Positions 38,301-44,331 of a stretch of DNA of 64,000 bases are shown in pieces. The DNA is from Phenylobacterium koreense. GTDB lineage: Bacteria; Pseudomonadota; Alphaproteobacteria; Caulobacterales; Caulobacteraceae. The notes below the pieces were generated by a model that was given only the letters and a program-made list of their open reading frames with translations, did no database searches and had not been told where the DNA came from. The position numbers were made by a program, and so were the translations under genes. The DNA is taken from positions 434,001 to 498,000 of the forward strand of contig NZ_JBEPLU010000001.1 of the NCBI RefSeq assembly GCF_040545335.1, read 5' to 3'. Within the stretch, counting starts at the first letter, position 1; each line of letters opens with the position of its first letter.

Positions 38301-38936
38301 ATTCCGCTGAACGCCGGCTGCCTGGAGCCGCTGAAGATCCTGACCCGCGAGGGCTCCATGCTGGCGCCGCGGTTCCCGGCGGCGGTGGTGGCCGGCAATG
38401 TCGAGACCAGCCAGCACGTGGTCGACGCGCTCTACGCGGCGCTGGGTGTGATGGCGAACGCCCAGGGCTCGATGAACAACTTCACCTTCGGCGACGAGCA
38501 GCGGCAGTACTACGAGACCATCTGCGGCGGGGCCGGCGCGACGGCGAGTCAGCCCGGCGCCAGCGCGGTCCATACGCACATGACCAATTCGCGCCTGACC
38601 GACCCGGAGATCCTGGAGCGCCGCTTTCCGGTGCGGGTGGAAACCTTCGCCCGGCGAAGGGGATCGGGCGGCGGCGGCCTGCAGCCGGGGGGCGACGGGG
38701 CGCTGCGGCGCATCCGCTTCCTGGCGCCGATGGACGCGGCCCTGCTATCGACCCGGCGCGAACATGCGCCGCAGGGGCTGGCGGGCGGCGGGGCGGCCCT
38801 GCCGGGCGCGCAACGTTTGATCGCGGCCTCAGGCGCGGTAAAGGAACTATCAGGTTGCTTTTCGCTTAAGGTGTCCGCCGGCGACGTCATCGAGATCGAG
38901 ACGCCCGGAGGCGGCGGGTTCGGGGCCCGCGGCTGA
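35313..38936 (+). CDS. 5-oxoprolinase / hydantoinase A-B fusion
   Basis: ATP-dependent ring-opening enzyme of the 5-oxoprolinase family, about 1207 residues, with the HyuA-like half first and the HyuB-like half second. Visible blocks are [41 protein letters not shown] and [15 protein letters not shown]. In the HyuB half they are [50 protein letters not shown]-like [24 protein letters not shown] and GGGGFG. The start chosen is a TTG at 35313 with GGAAGG 7 bases before; the ATG at 35283 has no ribosome site. Between the halves about 39 residues encoded by 37084-37199 look like an in-frame palindromic repeat. Confidence 0.9.
   Translation: [1207 protein letters not shown]
37084..37199. repeat. 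palindromic repeat-like insertion inside the 5-oxoprolinase gene
   Basis: The segment is bounded by CTCTTC and GAAGAG and contains two internal hairpins: CCTCCCT/AGGGAGG (37089-37095, 37101-37107) and GGCCGC/GCGGCC (37154-37159, 37163-37168). It is rich in CCCTC/GAGGG strings like the intergenic elements at 29072 and 63611. It is translated without stop as a low-complexity Pro/Gly/Arg/Glu linker between the two enzyme halves. Confidence 0.55.
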
Positions 38937-38957
38937 TCCCACCCACTTCGAGGTACC

Positions 38958-39536
38958 ATGTCCGGAATGCTCTTCGCCCTCGCCCTCCTGGCCCAGGATC
39001 CCGCGGCGTCCGCCGCTTCGCCCTCGACCGGGCCGGAGCCGGCGCCGGCGGCCCAGGAGCTGCCCTGGCCGCCCGGCGCGCCGCGCGACGATTATGGGCT
39101 GGTGGCCTTCTGCCACGGCGCGCTGACCGGCTACCTGGAGCTGCACGACCGGGTGATGCCGGAGGTGACCCGGATCGAGACCACCTGGCGGGCGCCGGGC
39201 CGGTCGCTGGCCGAGGACATGAAGATCTATGCCGACATCGACAAGCAGGGACGCAAGGACCTGAAGCTGTTCGAGCGGGCCATCGATGCGGCCGAGAAGG
39301 CCAGCCCGCGCCCGCTGGCGCCGATCGGGGCGGCCGCGATCCAGCGGGGCCGCGCCACCTGGGCCGGCGCCGCCAGCCTCTCCGACGCGCGGATCGCCCA
39401 GGAGTGGATGAGCTGGTCGCTGCCGGTCCGCTGCGGACCGACGGCCCAGCGGCTCGAGAAGAACGCCAAGCTGATGGGCGCGGCCTTCGATCCCACCGCC
39501 GAGGTGGCGATCACGACGGACGCGCCGGGGAACTAG
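38958..39536 (+). CDS. exported protein of unknown function
   Basis: A 192-residue protein with a short hydrophobic start (SGMLFALALLAQDPAASAA) that may be a signal peptide and a Pro/Ala linker. It continues with a helical domain (DYGLVAFCHGALTGYLELHDRVMPEVTRIE, DMKIYADIDKQGRKDLKLFERAIDAAEKA, LSDARIAQEWMSWSLPVRC). Two cysteines could form a disulfide. It follows the 5-oxoprolinase gene by 21 bases and may be cotranscribed, though a functional link is not evident. Similar secreted proteins are seen in Caulobacteraceae; the function is unknown. Confidence 0.7.
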   Translation: MSGMLFALALLAQDPAASAASPSTGPEPAPAAQELPWPPGAPRDDYGLVAFCHGALTGYLELHDRVMPEVTRIETTWRAPGRSLAEDMKIYADIDKQGRKDLKLFERAIDAAEKASPRPLAPIGAAAIQRGRATWAGAASLSDARIAQEWMSWSLPVRCGPTAQRLEKNAKLMGAAFDPTAEVAITTDAPGN

Positions 39537-39873
39537 GGGAAACCAGACCCCCGCTGGGACGGCAGTCACATACGGCCCAGCTCCAGCTACCCTGATCTTT
39601 CCCGGATCGTCACGCCGGCCGCGTGAAGGCGCCGGGGATTCATGCGCATCAGCGTTTCCCGGCGATCCTCGGACCTGCCGGCCCGGCCACGACGAAGGCT
39701 GAGTTTCAGTGGCGCTGACGGGGAGGCCTCTCGACCGGCTTCGCCGGGAGCTCGCCCAACGCGGGAGCATCTTGGGGCGCCAAACTCGCGCCTAAAGAGC
39801 GCTCGATAGTTCGCCTCCGGATAACTATGGTTTACGTGCGCATCCGGGGCGTAACAACGAGAAGAAGATCGGC
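39537..39873. other. non-coding gap before the ParA-like gene
   Basis: About 340 bases with no convincing frame. It holds the promoter of the ParA-like gene. GAGAAG lies 6 bases before its TTG start. No RNA gene, terminator with a T-tract or known operator was recognised. Confidence 0.4.
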
Positions 39874-40551
39874 TTGCCGACTGTCGCTTTTGTCAATCCG
39901 AAGGGCGGGGCCGGGAAGACCACCGCCGCGCTGTTGCTGGCGCTTGGCCTGAGCCGGCTGGGCGCGCGCGTGGCGATGATCGATTCCGATCCCAACAAGC
40001 CGCTGGTGCACTGGGCCTCGCTGCCCGGCCGTCCCGACAAGGTGAGCGTCCACCCGGCGCCGACGCTGGAGGACATGCGCGATGCGCTGCGCGAGGCCCA
40101 GCGAAAGCAGCCGGACTGGCTGATCCTCGACACCGAGGGCTCGATCCGCGGGGCCATGGCCTTCACGACCATGCGGCTGGACCTGGTGGTCACCCCGCTG
40201 GCGGCCTCGCAGCTCGAGGCCATCCAGGCGATCAAGGCCGCCGAGATGGTGGCCCAGTTCGGGCGGCGAGCCGGACGCCCCCTGCCCCATCGCTGCCTGC
40301 TGACCCGCGTGCCGGCCGCCCTGCGGCCACGGTCGCTGAAGGACGTGGTCGAGCAACTGCGGTCCAGCGAGATCGAGATCCTGCCGACCCCGCTGATCGA
40401 GAAGGAAGCGTTCCGGACCCTGTTCGCCATCGGCGGCGGTTTCGACGAGCTGGAACGCAGCGGCGTGAGCGGCGTGGCCGCGGCGAGGGCCAATGCCGAC
40501 GCCTATCTGGCCGCGATCCTCGAGCTGGTCGTCAAACCTACCGCCGCTTGA
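39874..40551 (+). CDS. ParA-family ATPase without a ParB partner
   Basis: A 225-residue deviant Walker ATPase of the ParA/MinD/VirC1 group. Motifs are PKGGAGKTT (Walker A with signature Lys, residues 9-17), MIDSDPNKPLVHWAS (A-prime), WLILDTEGSI (Walker B) and VVTPLAASQLEAIQAIK. It starts with TTG. There is no N-terminal HTH, so it is the small (type Ib-like) form. No parB, centromere-like repeats or plasmid genes flank it, so the cargo is unknown. Such orphan ParA proteins position chemotaxis clusters, carboxysome-type cargos or conjugation complexes in other bacteria. Confidence 0.88.
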   Translation: MPTVAFVNPKGGAGKTTAALLLALGLSRLGARVAMIDSDPNKPLVHWASLPGRPDKVSVHPAPTLEDMRDALREAQRKQPDWLILDTEGSIRGAMAFTTMRLDLVVTPLAASQLEAIQAIKAAEMVAQFGRRAGRPLPHRCLLTRVPAALRPRSLKDVVEQLRSSEIEILPTPLIEKEAFRTLFAIGGGFDELERSGVSGVAAARANADAYLAAILELVVKPTAA

Positions 40552-40944
40552 AATTCTAGACTCCGCCACGCGCGGCAAACGTGCGGGATTCGCCGAAATC
40601 TCCCCAAAGACGCGACGTAAACCAGTGGGTAACGCTGTTTTATCCGTTTGGCGGCGATTGTGTCCGGAAAGATACACTTCTGAACGCAGCCGCCAAATCG
40701 GCGTGGGCCGCAAAAACACTCATTGATTTTTATAGGGATTTTCCCGTCGATTTCGAAGCGGCGGTATGTATTTGACGGGACATCAAAAGCTAACAGCGAA
40801 ATTTGTTCGGCATTTCGTCGAAATACCAGCGTTTTTCTTTTGCTCTTGGAAATGAGACTTGCGTTGCCGGCCCTCTACGGCTCTCTGCCCTTTCTCTGCG
40901 CTCCGTTATTCGACGGATACCGCAGTTATATTTAGGGGAAACGC
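40552..40944. promoter_or_regulatory. AT-rich control region upstream of first TonB-dependent receptor
   Basis: About 390 bases, clearly less GC-rich than the genes. A 9-bp inverted repeat TTTGGCGGC (40647-40655) / GCCGCCAAA (40689-40697) lies near the left end. TTCGAAGCGGCGGTATG at 40752-40768 is shared, with one mismatch, by the region before the second receptor. Just before the start, CGCAGTTATATTTAGGGG is also shared. Short frames here are not convincing genes. Confidence 0.6.
40752..40768 (+). promoter_or_regulatory. shared 17-base element, copy 1
   Basis: TTCGAAGCGGCGGTATG ends 176 bases before the receptor ATG. Copy 2 ends 178 bases before the second receptor ATG. One of 17 bases differs while most of the sequence between element and start has diverged, so the element is probably kept by selection. 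A regulator site or core promoter is likely. Confidence 0.55.
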
Positions 40945-43854
40945 ATGCATTGTAGATTTCTCGCCGGAGCCTCCTCCCTCGCGCTCCTGGCGACCCTGGG
41001 CCTAGCGGCCCCGGCCAATGCCCAAGACGACACTGCGGAAGTGACCGAAGTCGTCGTCACCGGCTCTTTCATCGCCGGTACGCCCGAGACCGCAGCCATG
41101 CCGGTCAACGTCATCGGGCAAGACGAAATGCAGAAGCAGGGCTCGCCGAGCACGGTCGATCTGCTGAAGTCCATCCCGGCCGTCTCCGGCGTCCTGGGTG
41201 AAGCCAACCAGTACGCCGCGGCCCAATCGACCGGTTCCGGCAACGTGAACCTGCGCGGCCTGGGCGCCCACCGCACCCTGGTGCTGATGAACGGCCGCCG
41301 CATGGCGATCTCGCCCGGCGCGATCTATGTCGACACCAACCTGATCCCCACGGCCGCGATCGGCCGCGTGGAAGTGCTGAAGGACGGCGCGGCCGCGACC
41401 TACGGCTCGGACGCCGTCGGCGGCGTGGTGAACTTCATCACCCGCAAGAACCTCAACGGCCTCGAGGTCCAGGGCAACTACTCGTACATCGACGGGTCCA
41501 ACGGCGACTACTCGCTCAGCGCGGCCTATGGCTGGCAGGGCGACCGCGCCGACGTGCTGCTGACCGCGGGCTACCGCAAGCGCACTGAGCTGCCGGTGAC
41601 CGAGCGCGACTTCGCGATCCGCTCGCTGACCGACAACCCGCAAGGCGGCTGGTCGGCCTTCGGCAACCCCGGCGTCTATCAGACCAGCGCCGACGGGACC
41701 TTCCGTCCGGGCGCCACCGGCACCCTGGTCGACCCGGCCTGCAACACCATCTCCGGCCCGCTCAACGCCTCGGGCTGCCAGTTCCAGTTCATCGGCTTCA
41801 ACAACCTGATCGAAGACGAAGACCACTGGCAGATCTACGGCGAGGTCAATGTCGACCTGACCGAGAACACCAAGTTCCACGTCGAAGCCCTGTACGCCGG
41901 CCACGAAGTGGCGACCGAGCACTCCTCGCCGTCCTATCCGCCGAACAACTACCCGACCTCGGCCCTGACCGGCATCGCGGGCCGCAACAACGGCTTCTAC
42001 ATCCCGGCCAACAACCCGGGCCTTCAGGCCCTGCTCGGCCAGATTCCGGCCAGCCAGAGCGCCCTGGCCGCCGCGGCCGGCGCCAACGGCCTGTTCACCT
42101 CGATCGCCTGGCGTCCGCTGGGCGTGGGCGGCAACGACCTGTTCGGCGGCGGCTCCAAGCACGACCGTCGCTACTTCGACACCTACCGCGTGTCGGCCGG
42201 CCTGAAGGGCGAGTTCGACTTCGCCGGCGGCATCGGCTGGGATGCGGCCGTCACCTACATGGACTCCAATGCGGAGATCGCCACGCCGGACATCCTGGTG
42301 GGCAAGCTGCAGCGGGCTCTGATGGGCTTCGGCGGCGATAGCTGCACCGGCGCCACCGCCGGCCAGAACGGCTGCCTGTGGTTCAACCCGTTCTCGACGG
42401 GCGTCGCCAGCAACGTCCTGGACGGCCGGACCAACCCGGGCTTCGTCGCCTCGACGGCCAACAGCCGTGAAGTGCTCGACTACATCTTCGGCGAATACGC
42501 CTACAAGATGCGGTCGCAGATGCTGAGCGCCGACCTGGTGTTCAACGGCAAGGTCGATGCGATCGACTTCGGCGCGGGCCCGCTGGCCTGGGCCGCCGGC
42601 GGCCAATACCGCTGGAGCGGCGTGGAGCGTCACAACAACAACGACTCCAACATCGCCGTCAGCCCCTGCTCCGACTCGTCGGTGATCCCGGGCTCGACCT
42701 GCGCGGCCCAGAACGGTCCGTTCAGCTTCTTCGGCGCGACCGGCGACTACGACCTCGACTATTCGGTCGGCGCGGCCTTCGCCGAACTGCAGATGCCGTT
42801 CACCGATACGCTGACCGGCACCTTCGCGGTCCGCTACGAGGACTACGGCGGCAACATCGGTTCGACCACCAACCCGAAGGTCGCCCTGAAGTGGCAAGCG
42901 CTCGACTGGCTGGCGTTCCGCGCCTCGGCCGGCTCGACCTTCCGCGCTCCGCCGCAGACCCAGATCGCCAACGTCCCGGTCACCAACCTGTCCTACACCT
43001 CGGTCGCCGGCGGCTATCGCGCCTATGACCTGTGGGGCAACCCGGACCTGAAGCCGGAAAAGGCCGACACCTTCAACGTCGGCGCCCTGTTCGACTTCGG
43101 CGATTTCACCGCGTCGATCGACTACTGGCGCTTCAACTTCAAGGGTCCGATCGCGGCCGAAAGCGGCAGCCAGATCGTCAACACGGTCTTCAACAACGGC
43201 GCCGCTGGAGCCAACCGCTGCGCCGATCCGGCCTATGCCGGCCTGGTTTCGCGGATCAGCTTCGACGGCGGCGTCTGCAACGCGACGGGCATCAACCGCG
43301 TGAAGCAATTCTACGTCAACGGTCCGGACATCCAGACCAGCGGCCTGGACTTCGCGGCGAACTATCGCGCCCGCGACGTGCTCGGCGGCGACATGGCCTT
43401 CGGCGCCGAACTGACCTACGTCTTCGAATTCAAGGTCGACCCGACCCAGATCGAAGGCGTCACGACGGCTGCGGAACGCGACCTGGTCGGCACGATGGAC
43501 TACCTCGGCTACGGCTCGCAGCCGCAGTGGAAGGGCAGCGCCTTCGCCGAATACACCCGCGGCGACCACAACCTGCGTTGGACCATCCGCTATGTCGACG
43601 ACATGATCGACACCCGCGGCGTGACCTCGCCGGCGACCTTCGCGACCAACCAGAAGGGCCTGAAGATCGGCGCCTTCGTCACCCACGACCTGGCCTACCG
43701 CGTCTTCCTGCCCTGGGACACGACGCTGACCGCCTCGGTGATCAACGTGTTCGACGAAGAGCCGCCGTTCGCGCGTCTCGACCTCAGCTACGACCCGTTC
43801 ACCGCCAACCCGCTCGGCCGGTACTACAAGGTCGGCGTGACGAAGAAGTTCTAG
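40945..43854 (+). CDS. TonB-dependent receptor (paralogue 1)
   Basis: Outer-membrane active transporter of 969 residues. A signal peptide ends at ANAQ (about 27). A TonB-box-like stretch (EVTEVVVTGS) is followed by the plug domain to about 165 (STVDLLKSIPAVSG, VNLRGLGAHRTLVLMNGRR, IGRVEVLKDGAAATYGSDAVGGVVNFITR) and a 22-strand barrel ending in GRYYKVGVTKKF. Paired cysteines occur in several loops (DPACNT...SGCQF, SCTGATAGQNGCLW, SPCSDSS...STCAA, NRCADP...VCNA), suggesting four disulfides. The substrate is not readable. It has AGGGGA before the ATG and its own terminator, so it is a single-gene unit. Confidence 0.95.
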   Translation: MHCRFLAGASSLALLATLGLAAPANAQDDTAEVTEVVVTGSFIAGTPETAAMPVNVIGQDEMQKQGSPSTVDLLKSIPAVSGVLGEANQYAAAQSTGSGNVNLRGLGAHRTLVLMNGRRMAISPGAIYVDTNLIPTAAIGRVEVLKDGAAATYGSDAVGGVVNFITRKNLNGLEVQGNYSYIDGSNGDYSLSAAYGWQGDRADVLLTAGYRKRTELPVTERDFAIRSLTDNPQGGWSAFGNPGVYQTSADGTFRPGATGTLVDPACNTISGPLNASGCQFQFIGFNNLIEDEDHWQIYGEVNVDLTENTKFHVEALYAGHEVATEHSSPSYPPNNYPTSALTGIAGRNNGFYIPANNPGLQALLGQIPASQSALAAAAGANGLFTSIAWRPLGVGGNDLFGGGSKHDRRYFDTYRVSAGLKGEFDFAGGIGWDAAVTYMDSNAEIATPDILVGKLQRALMGFGGDSCTGATAGQNGCLWFNPFSTGVASNVLDGRTNPGFVASTANSREVLDYIFGEYAYKMRSQMLSADLVFNGKVDAIDFGAGPLAWAAGGQYRWSGVERHNNNDSNIAVSPCSDSSVIPGSTCAAQNGPFSFFGATGDYDLDYSVGAAFAELQMPFTDTLTGTFAVRYEDYGGNIGSTTNPKVALKWQALDWLAFRASAGSTFRAPPQTQIANVPVTNLSYTSVAGGYRAYDLWGNPDLKPEKADTFNVGALFDFGDFTASIDYWRFNFKGPIAAESGSQIVNTVFNNGAAGANRCADPAYAGLVSRISFDGGVCNATGINRVKQFYVNGPDIQTSGLDFAANYRARDVLGGDMAFGAELTYVFEFKVDPTQIEGVTTAAERDLVGTMDYLGYGSQPQWKGSAFAEYTRGDHNLRWTIRYVDDMIDTRGVTSPATFATNQKGLKIGAFVTHDLAYRVFLPWDTTLTASVINVFDEEPPFARLDLSYDPFTANPLGRYYKVGVTKKF

Positions 43855-43884
43855 AACTTCTTCTCTATCGAGCATTACGACTGG

Positions 43885-43916
43885 GGGCGGCTCTTCGGAG
43901 CCGCCCTTTCTTTTTG
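43885..43916 (+). terminator. terminator of TonB-dependent receptor 1
   Basis: GGGCGGCTC-TTCG-GAGCCGCCC (9-bp stem) followed by TTTCTTTTT, 30 bases after the stop. Confidence 0.93.
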
Positions 43917-44331
43917 CCTACCCTAAACTGAAAAACATGATGGCCCTTCAGAGGCGGCGCCGATCCTAGGGATTCGGGATTTGCCGTCGCAGAAACAGGC
44001 GCCAGCGCTCATACCGAACCCTATAATTCTATTTTCCGGCGGCCGTGGCGCGTGAGCAACACCACCTCCCAGGCGCCATTTTTGACATAGCCGATAAATT
44101 CTCGGCACGGAAAAATATAGCAAAACCAGTGAAATTTTCGAATCGGCGGTATGCTTACATCGTACATTCGACATAGCTGTCAGATATTTGAGGGACTCCT
44201 CACGCGGGTTGAGATCGCCCTTGGCCCTACCCCCGCAAATTTTCGCTTGTGCGGACAGTTCTAGACTGCACTTTTCGCCGCCAACGCCACGGCGATTACA
44301 TCAAGAACGCAGTTATACATTAGGGGTAGGA
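43917..44331. promoter_or_regulatory. AT-rich control region upstream of second TonB-dependent receptor
   Basis: About 415 bases between the two receptors. It contains copy 2 of the shared element (44137-44153) and the shared end CGCAGTTATACATTAGGGG just before the start. No gene or RNA family was recognised. The similar layout to 40552-40944 shows that promoter and coding part were duplicated together. Confidence 0.6.
44137..44153 (+). promoter_or_regulatory. shared 17-base element, copy 2
   Basis: TTCGAATCGGCGGTATG, matching copy 1 (40752-40768) except for one base, and at nearly the same distance from the start codon. Confidence 0.55.

Noticed and set aside
40581..40935. Short overlapping plus-strand frames in the region before the first receptor
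   Set aside because: They lie in AT-rich DNA without codon bias or ribosome sites and overlap the element conserved between the two receptor control regions.
41002..43875. 957-residue open frame on the minus strand opposite the first TonB-dependent receptor
   Set aside because: It is a mirror of the high-GC codon bias of the receptor gene. It has no domain, low-complexity Arg/Val/Gly-rich content and no ribosome site, while the plus-strand protein is a clear receptor.
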